Origin: Methylobacterium radiodurans
Lineage (GTDB): Bacteria; Pseudomonadota; Alphaproteobacteria; Rhizobiales; Beijerinckiaceae
Assembly (NCBI RefSeq): GCF_003173735.1
Contig: NZ_CP029551.1
Span: 2,876,001 to 2,940,000 of the forward strand
Reading direction: 5' to 3'
DNA: 64,000 nucleotides
Position numbers and translations under genes: made by a program. Each line of letters begins with the position of its first letter. The first letter of the stretch is position 1. A model generated the notes under the pieces. It ran no database searches. It was not told where the DNA came from and saw nothing but the letters and a program-made list of their open reading frames with translations. Shown here one piece after another: positions 1-8,211 of this stretch.

Positions 1-2
1 TC

Positions 3-392
3 TCGCCCGAGTGGGGCATGCCAGACGTCGGGGCGGCCCCCTCGTTTGAGATCCGGCACGCGCTATCGGCCGAGATCATGCGCGAGGCGGCGAAGGCCCT
101 GCGCCACTCCGACGAGGAGCGGCGGCGCACGATCGTCGGCAAGATCCGGACGCTCCACTCGAACGAGAACCCGAGCGACCTCTTCAGCATCTCGGGCACC
201 CAGGACGTCATCGTCGAGTGGGACAGCGACGAGCACGGCATGATCCGGGTGCGGGTCTCGCTGCCCCCCGAGGAGTACCTGCAGGCGGTCGACGCCCATA
301 AGACAGGGCGGATGGTCTCGATCCACGGCGAGCTCAAGCCGCCGGGTCGGTTCTGGCGCCTCGAAAACCCCAGAGACTTCACCCTGCTCTGA
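3..392 (+). CDS. Hypothetical protein, 5' end possibly outside the window
   Basis: No family recognised. The frame is open from the left edge with no stop before an ATG at position 18, so this may be the C-terminal part of a longer gene; read from that ATG it has 124 residues. It is acidic and soluble with no membrane segment. It ends in TGA just before the convergent minus-strand cluster that starts at 397. The composition is normal for the replicon and the reading frame is clean, so it is probably a real gene, but its start and function are undecided. Confidence 0.5.
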   Translation, partial: SPEWGMPDVGAAPSFEIRHALSAEIMREAAKALRHSDEERRRTIVGKIRTLHSNENPSDLFSISGTQDVIVEWDSDEHGMIRVRVSLPPEEYLQAVDAHKTGRMVSIHGELKPPGRFWRLENPRDFTLL

Positions 393-396
393 CCGG

Positions 397-747
397 CTAA
401 GCCCGCCTCGCCATGAGCGCGAGGGGCGACAGGGCGACCCGCACCGGCCCGAGGGCGGGTGTCGCCGGCGCCGGGATCGCGGCCGTCTCGTTCGCCTTGA
501 GCCAGGCGAGCTGCGCGGCGGTGGCGACGTTCATCATGAGGCCGGCCGGGGCGATGCCGGGCTCGGCCGAGACGCCGACCCGCCGGAGCCGGTCGACGCC
601 CTGCCGGAAGCCGCGCTTCCGCACGCGCTCCCAGTCCTCCTTGGTCTCCGCGTAGATCCCTGGCTGGATCGCCCCCTCGATCGGGGCGCCCGTCAGGGGG
701 GAGAGCTCGGACGGCCAGTAGCGGTCCTTGTGCCAGAGGGTCGTCAT
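397..747 (-). CDS. Hypothetical protein, last gene of a small-gene operon
   Basis: 116-residue soluble protein of unknown function. The chosen ATG at 747 lies two bases after the stop of the upstream gene, which suggests translational coupling. The N-terminal half (MTTLWHKDRYWPSELSPLTG) is rich in Trp, Tyr and charged residues; the C-terminal third is Ala/Pro-rich and probably flexible. It is the most downstream member of a minus-strand run of six tightly packed small genes. Longer in-frame extensions are arginine-rich and look like out-of-frame translation, so the short start is preferred. Confidence 0.55.
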   Translation of the reverse strand: MTTLWHKDRYWPSELSPLTGAPIEGAIQPGIYAETKEDWERVRKRGFRQGVDRLRRVGVSAEPGIAPAGLMMNVATAAQLAWLKANETAAIPAPATPALGPVRVALSPLALMARRA

Positions 748-749
748 GG

Positions 750-1271
750 TCAGGCGGCCTCCGCCAGTTCGCGCTTGGCCTCGCTGAGGGCGTAAGCCTT
801 CATGCCGAGATCGTACGGGCAGTTCGGATCCAGCTGGTCCCAGGCCGGGCGACCCCTGACCCGCTTCCTGCCGGCTTCGTAGAGCTCGCGGGCGCGTCGC
901 TCGACCCGGGCCTGCGCGATGCACTCGGCCGGGCTGTAGGCCGCCGGTTGCAGGAGCGCCTCGGCGTTGATGCCGACAGCGCTGGCAAGCTGGAGCAACC
1001 TCCGCTGAGCCTCGCGCGCCTGGTCCAGCGCGTTCCCCTCCAAGTCTTCCAGCGGTCGGTTCGGGCAGGTGTGCTCGATCCCCGCGATGCGGGCGTGCTT
1101 CTCGGCGAACCGGACGGGGCCGCACATGTAGGCGTCCTCGACCATGTCCTTCGCCTCTTTGAGCCCGACGCCCAAGGCGCGGCGCAGCCATTTGATGGCT
1201 TCGATCTTGGGGGACGTGGTCTGCTCGGACGCCCTGATGGCGAGCCGGACGATGGCCAGCAGGTCGATCAT
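750..1271 (-). CDS. Protein with bL12 C-terminal-like motif
   Basis: 173-residue protein. Residues about 24-46 include the stretch LGVGLKEAKDMVEDA, which closely resembles the GLGLKEAKDLVE helix-turn of the ribosomal protein bL7/L12 C-terminal domain, the surface that contacts translation factors. The rest is helical and charged, with a CPNRPLEDLEG loop and a C-terminal Arg/Glu-rich half. The ATG at 1271 is chosen because a GGAGGAA-like ribosome-binding site sits just upstream. It is not a ribosomal protein; the motif suggests a borrowed L12-like fold. The function is unknown. Confidence 0.6.
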   Translation of the reverse strand: MIDLLAIVRLAIRASEQTTSPKIEAIKWLRRALGVGLKEAKDMVEDAYMCGPVRFAEKHARIAGIEHTCPNRPLEDLEGNALDQAREAQRRLLQLASAVGINAEALLQPAAYSPAECIAQARVERRARELYEAGRKRVRGRPAWDQLDPNCPYDLGMKAYALSEAKRELAEAA

Positions 1272-1282
1272 GGGTTCCTCCC

Positions 1283-1507
1283 TCAGCTCCAGAAGCTCGC
1301 CACCGCCGGCAGCTCGCCCGCCGGGGCCTTCCTCTCTCGCGGGAGGCCGCAGCCCGTGGCGCGGATCATCCGCGCCGCGGAGCTCTCCATCTCCGGCACG
1401 GCAGGTACGGAGGGGGTCTCGAACTCTTCGACGGAGAGGCCGACGCACCGGGCGAGGTGCTCCACCATGAAGCGTCGGAAGCCGTCGGCGTCGCGGTTCT
1501 CGCTCAC
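1283..1507 (-). CDS. Small hypothetical protein
   Basis: 74 residues from a GTG that overlaps the stop of the upstream membrane-protein gene (GTGA), the same coupling seen at the neighbouring junctions. The sequence begins MSENRDADGFRRFMVEHLAR and is soluble with no recognised domain. The longer open frame reaching 1675 is arginine/proline-rich and covers a better gene in another frame, so the GTG start is preferred. Confidence 0.45.
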   Translation of the reverse strand: MSENRDADGFRRFMVEHLARCVGLSVEEFETPSVPAVPEMESSAARMIRATGCGLPRERKAPAGELPAVASFWS

Positions 1508-1668
1508 GGGCAGTTGTCCTTCTTGGCCGAGACCTCCCGCAGAAGGTCGTCGAGGCGCCCCTTCAGCAGGGGCCGGCGCAGCTCCTGGAGGGCGATCACG
1601 GCGACGATCGCGACGGCCACGCACAGGAGGGCGGCCGAGGTCAGGACGACGATGTCGGTCGTGCTCAT
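1504..1668 (-). CDS. 54-residue single-pass membrane protein
   Basis: This short gene is found by reading the gap between its neighbours. Its ATG at 1668 overlaps the upstream stop (ATGA) and its TGA overlaps the next GTG (GTGA). It encodes a hydrophobic helix at about residues 5-27 (IVVLTSAALLCVAVAIVAVI) followed by a charged tail ending KKDNCP. This is the arrangement of small phage or plasmid membrane proteins such as spanin- or holin-like proteins, but no lysis genes are nearby, so the role is unknown. Confidence 0.55.
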   Translation of the reverse strand: MSTTDIVVLTSAALLCVAVAIVAVIALQELRRPLLKGRLDDLLREVSAKKDNCP

Positions 1669-1919
1669 GGGGCACCCCCGAGCAGCGCGGTCGCGATCGG
1701 GGCGCGCTCGCTCTCCGGGAGCAGGGCGAGCCGCTCCTCGACGAGCTCCCAGATGACGATCGTCACCCGGCGGTCGAGGATGTCCTCGCCGATGTCGAGG
1801 GCGGCCCAGGCCTCCCGCACGGCCTCGGGGGCGCGGCCCTCCCGCATGTCCGTGACCGCCGCGCGGAAGGCGTGCTGCTGCTCGGGGACGAGGGCGGCGT
1901 AGAAGGCGCGGCTGCTCAT
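1665..1919 (-). CDS. Small helical hypothetical protein
   Basis: 84 residues, starting at the ATG at 1919, which overlaps the stop of the upstream gene. It is acidic, predicted all-helical and without membrane segments or cysteines. Both its ends overlap neighbours by four bases, so it is embedded in a translationally coupled operon. No family is recognised. Confidence 0.55.
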   Translation of the reverse strand: MSSRAFYAALVPEQQHAFRAAVTDMREGRAPEAVREAWAALDIGEDILDRRVTIVIWELVEERLALLPESERAPIATALLGGAP

Positions 1920-2137
1920 ACCCGGCCCTCGGTGATCAGCCCGCGGGCGACGAGCACCCCGTAGATGCCTACCGCCGTTTCGCTCTCATTCAGGCCGTGG
2001 TCGCGCCCCGTCACGAGCGCGTTGCGGATGACCTCCCACGGCGAGGGGGCCGGCTCGACCGGCGCCCACAGCGGCGACTTGGGGAACCTCGCGTGGAGGC
2101 GGGCCCGCAGCTCCGGCGGGATCGGGGCGCGGGTCAT
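1916..2137 (-). CDS. Small hypothetical protein
   Basis: 73 residues from the ATG at 2137 (MTRAPIPPELRARLHARFPK). The start overlaps the stop of the transmembrane-protein gene (ATGA) and the stop overlaps the next ATG. An open frame extends to 2389, but the extension is low-complexity and overlaps a convincing membrane-protein gene, so it is rejected. A soluble helical protein of unknown role. Confidence 0.5.
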   Translation of the reverse strand: MTRAPIPPELRARLHARFPKSPLWAPVEPAPSPWEVIRNALVTGRDHGLNESETAVGIYGVLVARGLITEGRV

Positions 2138-2382
2138 GCCGACCGTCCCGAGCGACGCTCGCGGATCCGCCGGCGCTCCCGGTCCGCGTGCCTGCTCCAG
2201 AGGAGGCCCAGAGCGCCGACCGCCATCAAGAAGAGACCGATCGCGACCGGCCCCCAGATCGGGGCGAGCACCCACAACCACGACCACTCGATGTAGCCGG
2301 TGAGCTTTAGCCCGATGAAGAGGATGCAGAGGAGGCCGAAGAAGCCGATCCCCGACGACGTCCCCGAGTTGTCCTGCGCCAT
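2134..2382 (-). CDS. Two-helix membrane protein, 'transmembrane Fragile-X-F'-like
   Basis: 82 residues with two hydrophobic segments (about 12-27 and 35-60) and a very basic tail (RHADRERRRIRERR) that would face the cytoplasm. The segment IGLKLTGYIEWSWLWVLAPI matches small bacterial and phage proteins often annotated as transmembrane Fragile-X-F-associated. It is the first gene of the overlapping minus-strand cluster, so the promoter should lie in the 2383-2794 gap. The function of this family in bacteria is not established. Confidence 0.55.
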   Translation of the reverse strand: MAQDNSGTSSGIGFFGLLCILFIGLKLTGYIEWSWLWVLAPIWGPVAIGLFLMAVGALGLLWSRHADRERRRIRERRSGRSA

Positions 2383-2794
2383 GTTCCACCCCGTCCCGTG
2401 ATCCCGGGATCAGGGTTAGCGCGTTCGTCCGATTCGCACTGGACTCTGTACGCGGAATTTCGCAGCGGCACCGATTCGTAGGGCGGCCCCGTGAGAGAGA
2501 GGGCGTCCCAAGGCGGTGCGGGGCGCCTGCGACATATTGTCAGTCTGGCCGATCCGCGGGATTCGAGCGGCCCTGTTGAGGGGGCGTTGACCAGGCCGGG
2601 AGGGTGTCCACAGGACCGCGCTCGGGACGGCTCGACAGGGGGGCGGGGCCAGGGCATCGTGGGTGCTCAACTCGCAGGGACACCCCCGCCGTGATGACCG
2701 CTCGCTTGATACGGAAACGGACCGCCTTAGCCGCCTGAGCCCTGCTCGGCGCGCCTCTACGCGCATCCTTTCTTCCGTACCTGCGAGTACCCCC
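2383..2794. other. Divergent intergenic region
   Basis: About 410 bases between the minus-strand small-gene operon and the plus-strand AAA+ gene, so it should contain divergent promoters. The only clear symmetric element is GACATATTGTC at 2531-2541, a perfect 4-base-arm inverted repeat that could be a small operator. In-frame starts for the downstream gene exist here (GTG at 2663), but the encoded extension is low-complexity. No RNA gene was recognised. Confidence 0.35.
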
Positions 2795-4465
2795 ATGCCC
2801 AAGCACGCCTCTTCGACGGCGGCCGCCGTGCGCGCCGTCGCCATCGACCCGCGCGACCTCGCCGGGCCCCGCGACGGCCGGGACACCCGGACCCGGGTGC
2901 AGCTCCTCTACGGCGGCGGGATGGCGGGTCACAGCGCCGTCGACGACCTGCGCACCCGCCTCAACCCGCTGCGCAGCGCGGCGGGCCTGCGCGAGCGCAC
3001 CGTCGCGGCGATCACCGCCGCCTACGAGGACGCCACGATCGCGCGGGTCGCGGAGCTGGAGCGCCGCCTCTCCGGAGAAGGCCTCCGCGCCAGCCTGCCG
3101 GCGCCGACGCTCGCCCTCGTCCGGGACGTCGCGGCGGTCCTAGTCTTCCACCAGGCGGAGCTGGGCTGCGAGATCGCCTCGGCCCGGCTCGCGGCGGAGC
3201 TCCTGTCTATCGCGGCCGCGCAAGTCCGAGCGGCCGAGCTCGACCGCGCGTTCCTGATCATCAGGCACGCTCTCCTCCGCGCCGAGGACGCTCAGGCGCC
3301 CCACGATGACGTCCCGTACGTGCCCGGCCCGAGCTTCCCGCGCCTGGAGACTTTCGACGTCGAAGCCGCCGCTTGGATCCAGGCCTGGACGACCATCGGC
3401 GCAGGGCTCCGCATGGTCGAGGACGAGGACGAGATCCTGCGTGGGGGCGCGGGGCAGGTCGCGCCCCCGGCGTCGGACGGCGACCTCGACCTTGATCTCC
3501 TCGACCCGCCGAGGCCAGAGGCGCCCCCTGCGCAGGCGCCGGCGCGCGGGGTTCGGGAGATCCTCGCGGACGCGAAGGCCTCCCGGGCGGCGCCGTCGCT
3601 CGTCGTCGTGCCGGCGCTCGACCACCTGCCGAAGCCGAGCTCCACGGGGCAGCAGCGGCGCGACACCCCGCGGGCCGAGTACGAGGCGATCGCCGGCAAG
3701 CCCCTGCCGCTCGCCGCGCCGGTCGACCCGCAAGCCCTCGTCGATGACGGAGTCCGCCGGTACCCGTTCGCGCGCCCCGTGCTGGAGACGATCGCCTCGG
3801 ACCTGGTCGGCGCCCGGCACACGTGGATCCAGCCGACCCTGATCGTGAGCCCGCCCGGCCTCGGGAAGACGTCGCTCGTGACCTGGCTCGGCGGGCGCCT
3901 CGGCCTGCGCACGGTGATCTACGGCGCGGGGGGCGTGTCCGACGCGGCGTTCGGCGGCACGTCCCGGCAGTGGGGATCCGGCCGGGGTTGCGTCCCGCTT
4001 CAGGTCCTCCTGCAGGCCATGTCGGCGTCCGCGCTGATCAACCTCGACGAGCTCGACAAGGCGTCTCCGGACCGCCGCAACGGGTCTCTCGTCGACGTGC
4101 TGCTCCCGTTCCTGGAGCGGTCTACGAGCGCAAGGATCTTCGACCCGTACCTTGAGGCAGAGGTCAACTGCTCGGGCGTGTCGTTCCTCGCCACGGTCAA
4201 CGAGCTGGGGCGCGTCCCGGCGGCCCTGCGCGACCGGTTCCGGTGCGTGGAGATGCCCGCGCCCCGTGCCGAGGACCTGCCCGTCATCGCGGCGGGGATG
4301 GTCGAGGAGATGCGGCAGGAGCGCGGCGTCGATCCGGCCTGGATGCCCGACCTCTCGCCCGACGAACTCGCCCTCGTCCCGTGGGCAGGCGGCTCCCTGC
4401 GCCCCCTGCGCCGGATGCTCCAGGCCGTGCTCGCGAGCCGCGAGACGTTCGCGCCCCGGCACTGA
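2795..4465 (+). CDS. AAA+ ATPase, Lon/MoxR-like
   Basis: 556 residues from the ATG at 2795. The N-terminal half is helical and Ala/Arg-rich with no known domain. The C-terminal half is an AAA+ module: Walker A PPGLGKTS with Lys358, Walker B LINLDELDKA with Asp418 and Glu419, then the sensor segment FLATVNELGRVPAALRDRFR carrying an arginine-finger-like RDRFR. The segment around Walker B resembles Lon-type ATPase cores, but no protease domain is present. It could remodel a protein or nucleoprotein partner in plasmid biology. The start is uncertain because a GTG at 2663 is also in frame; the ATPase assignment is firm. Confidence 0.75.
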   Translation: MPKHASSTAAAVRAVAIDPRDLAGPRDGRDTRTRVQLLYGGGMAGHSAVDDLRTRLNPLRSAAGLRERTVAAITAAYEDATIARVAELERRLSGEGLRASLPAPTLALVRDVAAVLVFHQAELGCEIASARLAAELLSIAAAQVRAAELDRAFLIIRHALLRAEDAQAPHDDVPYVPGPSFPRLETFDVEAAAWIQAWTTIGAGLRMVEDEDEILRGGAGQVAPPASDGDLDLDLLDPPRPEAPPAQAPARGVREILADAKASRAAPSLVVVPALDHLPKPSSTGQQRRDTPRAEYEAIAGKPLPLAAPVDPQALVDDGVRRYPFARPVLETIASDLVGARHTWIQPTLIVSPPGLGKTSLVTWLGGRLGLRTVIYGAGGVSDAAFGGTSRQWGSGRGCVPLQVLLQAMSASALINLDELDKASPDRRNGSLVDVLLPFLERSTSARIFDPYLEAEVNCSGVSFLATVNELGRVPAALRDRFRCVEMPAPRAEDLPVIAAGMVEEMRQERGVDPAWMPDLSPDELALVPWAGGSLRPLRRMLQAVLASRETFAPRH

Positions 4466-4505
4466 CCTCCCCCTTCACCACCCCCCCAACGCTCGGAGAC
4501 CCACG

Positions 4506-4760
4506 ATGCAACACGCCCGAAAGTCGATGCCCGTCGTCACGATGACCGTCGAGACCGTCCGCGGTGAGACCCTGAGCGACCGGGTCCGCCCCGAGCTCGC
4601 GGACGCCGTCATCGTCGTCATGCGGCACGCCGAACGCTCATACGCCCTCGACCGCGTCGGTAGCGGGGAGGTCCGCCTGCTCTGCCAGCAGCTCCTCCGC
4701 CTCGCCCGGATGCTACCGCCCAGCGACAACCGCCGCGAGCCTCGGGAGGAGAGGTCGTGA
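4506..4760 (+). CDS. Small hypothetical protein
   Basis: 84 residues (MQHARKSMPVVTMTVETVRG...), helical and charged, with no recognised domain. It follows the AAA+ gene by 40 bases in the same direction and precedes the next gene closely, so the three may be co-transcribed. The in-frame extension upstream lies inside the ATPase gene and is a shadow. Confidence 0.45.
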   Translation: MQHARKSMPVVTMTVETVRGETLSDRVRPELADAVIVVMRHAERSYALDRVGSGEVRLLCQQLLRLARMLPPSDNRREPREERS

Positions 4761-4799
4761 AACGGATCCGCGCCCCCCCCCGCACGAAGGAGCAGACCG

Positions 4800-5417
4800 A
4801 TGATCGCAGAAGAATTCCTTGGCATTGCGGCGGCCGCGCTGCGCACGTACCGGGGCGCGGACAGCGTCACCGTCTCGGCGGTCGAGCCGTCCCGCCACGG
4901 CCCGCTCGTGCGGTGGAGCGCGCCCCTCCTCGCGGTCGAGCGCGAGCGACGGGACGATGGGGGCTCACAGTTCGTCGGGCCCGTGCCCGGCCCCTTCATG
5001 CTGACGCTCCTGGCGCGGACGCTCGCGTGCCGATGGCGCGACGGCGCCCCACGCAGCCCCCTCGACTGGCGCGAGAAGCTCGCCCGGCGCCACAGGAAGG
5101 TGTTCGGCCAGGGCGGGTTCGAGTGCGGCCCCGGCTGGAGATGGCTCTGGGAAGGGGCCGCCGAGCTCATGAAGGAGACCGGCGTTCCGGACGGCTTCCA
5201 CTCGACGCAGATGAAGGAGAAGTTCGGCAGTATTCGTTGGTACTACGACGCCAACGAGAACTGCGAATACACGCAGAGCCTAGTCGACAGCGTCGAGCAC
5301 CTCAGCGCGTACATCTGCGAGGAATGCGGCAAGCCGGGTCGGGTCCGCCAGGGCGGATGGCTGCGCTGCCTGTGCCCCGAGCACGCCAACGGGCGTCGGG
5401 TGGTCGGGGGTGGTTGA
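4800..5417 (+). CDS. Hypothetical protein with C-terminal zinc-ribbon-like cysteines
   Basis: 205 residues. The middle segment (about residues 100-160) is aromatic-rich: FECGPGWRWLWEGAAEL, then KFGSIRWYYDANE. The C-terminus carries YICEECGKPG and LRCLCPEH, a four-cysteine plus histidine pattern typical of a small zinc ribbon. This domain order occurs in uncharacterised phage and plasmid proteins. The start is an ATG after GAAGGAG. Its 3' end overlaps a GTG of the next gene, so the two are probably coupled. Confidence 0.6.
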   Translation: MIAEEFLGIAAAALRTYRGADSVTVSAVEPSRHGPLVRWSAPLLAVERERRDDGGSQFVGPVPGPFMLTLLARTLACRWRDGAPRSPLDWREKLARRHRKVFGQGGFECGPGWRWLWEGAAELMKETGVPDGFHSTQMKEKFGSIRWYYDANENCEYTQSLVDSVEHLSAYICEECGKPGRVRQGGWLRCLCPEHANGRRVVGGG

Positions 5418-5739
5418 GGTGTACCGCAACAGGACGCGGTCCCGGTGGTCCGTCCGCATTTCCGGACGCGTGGACGGCCACCGGCTCTGCGTCGTCCTCG
5501 TCGGCGTGACGCTCCGGGCGAGCGAGGCAGCCCGGCTCCGGTGCCTGAGAACGGGGGCCCGAGACGTCCACGCCTGGGCCGCGGGCGAGCTCGCGGACTT
5601 GCCCCGGCCGGAGGGGGCGAAGCGGTTGCGCTACCGGATCAAGGAGAGCGGCTTCCGGGTCGAGGGGCGGGTCGTCGTTCGAGCGGCGGCCGCGTGGTTC
5701 GAGGCGGACGGGACGGCGTGGGCCGTCGGGGGAGAGTGA
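5410..5739 (+). CDS. Hypothetical basic protein
   Basis: 109 residues beginning at a GTG that overlaps the upstream stop by eight bases; a second GTG at 5419 is possible. It is Arg/Val/Ala-rich and predicted mainly beta, with no cysteine cluster or membrane segment. It ends two bases before the metallophosphoesterase gene and is probably in the same transcription unit. No family recognised. Confidence 0.45.
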   Translation: MVEVYRNRTRSRWSVRISGRVDGHRLCVVLVGVTLRASEAARLRCLRTGARDVHAWAAGELADLPRPEGAKRLRYRIKESGFRVEGRVVVRAAAAWFEADGTAWAVGGE

Positions 5740-5740
5740 G

Positions 5741-6571
5741 ATGACGACCGTCTGGGTGATGTCTGATCTGCACATCGACGCGTCGCCCTGGACGCCGCCC
5801 CCCGGCCCGCGCGTCGACGTCGCGATCGTCGCCGGCGACGTCGCCGACGGCCTGTGCCGCAGGGCGCTCCCGTGGCTCGCCGAGCACGTCGTCCCGCGGG
5901 CGCGGCACGTCATCTATGTGCCGGGCAATCATGACCTGTGGCGGACGAGGCTGCCCGACGAGCTCGCCCGCGCCCGGGACGCCGCGATCGCCGCGGACGT
6001 GACGCTGCTCGATTGCGGGCAAGCCCGGCATGTCGACGGCGTCCAGGTTATCGGCGCCACGCTCTGGACCGACTATGCCGTCGGCGGGGCGGACCACCGC
6101 GCGCTCGCGATGCGGGTCGCGGGGGACCGGCAGACCGGCATGCGGGATCATCGCCTCATCCAGACCCGCGATCGGCTGGGGACGCCGGCCGCATTCCGGC
6201 CCCCGGCCGCGGCCGCGCTGCACGCCGAACACCGCGCGAGGATCGAGCGATGCCTCGCCGAGCCCTGGGACGGGCCGCGGATCGTCGTGACCCATCATGC
6301 GCCCCACCCGCGCAGCCTGCTCCACGGCGAGGTTCGCGAGCCGATCGACGCGGCGTACGCCAGCGACCTGACCGCGATCCTGGAGGGCGAGCACGCCCCG
6401 GATCTCTGGATCCACGGGCACGTGCACCGGACGGTCGATTACCGGCTCGGGCGCACGAGGGTGCTCGCCAACGCCCGCGGGCACGACACCTCTCACCGCC
6501 GCCGCAACGGCGAATGGCGGGTCGAGCTGGAGAACTCTGCCTTCGATCCCTTCCTCACCCTGGAGATCTGA
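5741..6571 (+). CDS. Calcineurin-like metallophosphoesterase
   Basis: 276 residues with the complete metal-binding signature of the calcineurin-like superfamily: D9-x-H11 (SDLHID), GD at 32-33 (AGDVAD), GNHD at 62-65, an isolated THH segment (IVVTHHAPHP) and the terminal GHVH (IHGHVHRT). These bind two metal ions that hydrolyse phosphomono- or phosphodiesters. It is cytoplasmic with no signal peptide. The substrate cannot be predicted; related plasmid and phage proteins act on nucleic acids, nucleotides or phosphoproteins. The ATG follows GGGGAGAGTGAG and is well supported. Confidence 0.85.
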   Translation: MTTVWVMSDLHIDASPWTPPPGPRVDVAIVAGDVADGLCRRALPWLAEHVVPRARHVIYVPGNHDLWRTRLPDELARARDAAIAADVTLLDCGQARHVDGVQVIGATLWTDYAVGGADHRALAMRVAGDRQTGMRDHRLIQTRDRLGTPAAFRPPAAAALHAEHRARIERCLAEPWDGPRIVVTHHAPHPRSLLHGEVREPIDAAYASDLTAILEGEHAPDLWIHGHVHRTVDYRLGRTRVLANARGHDTSHRRRNGEWRVELENSAFDPFLTLEI

Positions 6572-6573
6572 CC

Positions 6574-6888
6574 GTGCGCGCCCTGACCCTCATCGCCCTG
6601 CTCGCCGCCGCGCCGGCCGCCGCGGAGCCCCAGCCGGTGCCGGGCCGCTACTGCGCGGTCGGGCAGGACCTACCCACGATCGAGGTTGGCTCCGGACCCG
6701 GCGAGGTCGGCATCGACCTGATGGACTGCCGACGGGCCACCTTTGGCGGCGGCCGCGTCCGGTCGCCCCAGTGCTACGGCATGGGGGGAGCGGAGGTCCC
6801 GTACGATGTCGATCTCGTCGTGCGCCCGGACGGCACCCTGGAGCACGACGGCACGGTTTACGGCCGGCCTTGCAGTGCAAAGCGGTGA
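6574..6888 (+). CDS. Small secreted protein
   Basis: 104 residues from a GTG two bases after the metallophosphoesterase stop. The first 18 residues (MRALTLIALLAAAPAAAE) form a clear Sec signal peptide with an AAA-E cleavage site. The mature part is about 86 residues with four cysteines (RYCAVG, MDCRRA, PQCYGM, RPCSAK), consistent with two periplasmic disulfides. No family recognised. The tight spacing suggests co-expression with the phosphoesterase. Confidence 0.55.
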   Translation: MRALTLIALLAAAPAAAEPQPVPGRYCAVGQDLPTIEVGSGPGEVGIDLMDCRRATFGGGRVRSPQCYGMGGAEVPYDVDLVVRPDGTLEHDGTVYGRPCSAKR

Positions 6889-6976
6889 CATCGTCGCGCC
6901 GGTGCGGGGCCGGTCGCTCGCCCCGTCTCACGTCCGGACGGCCCGAATGCGATCCGCGGCGCAGTCACGCGGATCT

Positions 6977-7165
6977 CTATGTGTTGTCTCGACGGCCCTG
7001 AGGTCGGAAATCCACGTAGAAGTCGTCGCCGATGGGGGCGGCCAGGAAATCCCGCTCGGGCTTCCGGTTCGCCTGATCGCCCTTTTCGCCCGCGCAGGCG
7101 GCCGGGCGCCCAGCAAGGCTGGAGCGCCTGACGTATCGGCTCGGGTCGTTCTTGATCTTGGCCAT
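6977..7165 (-). CDS. 62-residue protein coupled to the kinase gene
   Basis: Its ATG at 7165 shares the last base of the kinase TGA (TGATG), a translational-coupling arrangement. The product begins MAKIKNDPSRYVRRSSLAGR and ends in a short acidic, aromatic segment (FLAAPIGDDFYVDFRP). It is soluble, with one cysteine. The RRSS segment is a plausible phosphorylation target for a basophilic kinase, but that is inference. It completes a three-gene operon with the kinase and the RNase H-like protein. No family recognised. Confidence 0.5.
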   Translation of the reverse strand: MAKIKNDPSRYVRRSSLAGRPAACAGEKGDQANRKPERDFLAAPIGDDFYVDFRPQGRRDNT

Positions 7166-8211
7166 CAGTAGGAACCTAGCAGCCGCTCCACGTCCCGCTC
7201 GGAGATTTTGGTCTGGCATGCGGCGGTCACGCGCTGCCGCCGTCCGCCGTCCTTCGTCTTGTAGCACTCGGAGCTCCCGTCCCCGTTTACGGTGAACTCG
7301 TACGACGTTCCGTTTTCGTTCTTCCTCCAAACTCTCTTATCAGCTGTTGCCTCCAGGCGCCAGTCGAGCAGGCAGCCGTCGATGTCGGCCAGTGCGTTGG
7401 CCACGTCCAGGGCGGAACCGTATCGATCGGAGGGCTCTGTCTCCAGGCAGGCGCGGACGACCTTGCGGAGCTTCGACGGGATGTGCGGCGCGAACGCCCG
7501 GCGGTCAGGGAACCGCCCGTTCCGGACGTCATACCGGAAGCCGGCCCGGTCGAAACCGGGTCCCGGCGGACCGTACTTCGCCAGCTGCGCGTGGAAGGCC
7601 TCGTTCCCGTTGCACATCCGGTAGAGGGTCAGCCCGAACTGGTAGATGTCGAAGGTGAGGTCGAACCGATCCTCCGCCAGGGCCTCGGGCGGGATCATGG
7701 GGGTGTAATGCCGGTCCTGCTCGGCCTTCCCGACGAAGTTCATCTGCTTGGCCTGCCCGAAGTCCGACACCAGCGCCTCGCCCCGGTCCGACAGCAGGAT
7801 GTTGTCGGGCTTCACGTCGAAGTGGACGAGCTTCTTCGAGTGGATGTGGTGGAGCCCGCTCAGGACTTGGCAGGCGACCGTGACGATCTCGCGGACGGTC
7901 ATGTAGCGGCCTGTGATGAGGCCCTTCACCGAGCCGCGGCGGTAGAACGGCATCGCTAGGTAGATATGGTCTTCGTCGTAGCAGGCGTAGTGGATTTGGA
8001 CGACGTTCTGATGAGCGCTCGCGTAGAGGGCCTGCGACTCCGCGAAGAACTCGGCCGGCGAGGCCAGGCTCGCCTTCGCGATCCGCTTCGTTACGATCTC
8101 CGCGTTGAGCTGGTGATCGCGCGAGAGGAAGGTCTCCGAGTTGCGGCCGTCCGCGCCGATGTCCCGCACCCGCTCAAAGGTCAGCTCGGCCTTGTTGTAC
8201 GGCTTAAGCAT
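7165..8211 (-). CDS. Serine/threonine protein kinase
   Basis: 348 residues. The kinase core shows the invariant Lys (VTKRI, K42), the catalytic loop HFDVKPDN (130-137, Phe replacing Arg of HRD), the DFG motif (150-152) and an APE-like PPEAL. The glycine loop near residue 18 is degenerate. Residues after about 280 form a short C-terminal module ending in ERDVERLLGSY. No membrane segment, PASTA or WD domain is present, so this is a cytoplasmic kinase. It overlaps the upstream gene by eight bases and the downstream gene by one base. Non-RD kinases in compact mobile operons occur in phage-defence settings, but no target can be read from the sequence. Confidence 0.85.
   Translation of the reverse strand: MLKPYNKAELTFERVRDIGADGRNSETFLSRDHQLNAEIVTKRIAKASLASPAEFFAESQALYASAHQNVVQIHYACYDEDHIYLAMPFYRRGSVKGLITGRYMTVREIVTVACQVLSGLHHIHSKKLVHFDVKPDNILLSDRGEALVSDFGQAKQMNFVGKAEQDRHYTPMIPPEALAEDRFDLTFDIYQFGLTLYRMCNGNEAFHAQLAKYGPPGPGFDRAGFRYDVRNGRFPDRRAFAPHIPSKLRKVVRACLETEPSDRYGSALDVANALADIDGCLLDWRLEATADKRVWRKNENGTSYEFTVNGDGSSECYKTKDGGRRQRVTAACQTKISERDVERLLGSY

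Noticed and set aside
3140..4462. 440-residue antisense frame across the AAA+ ATPase
   Set aside because: No recognisable domain; the plus-strand frame has Walker A and B.
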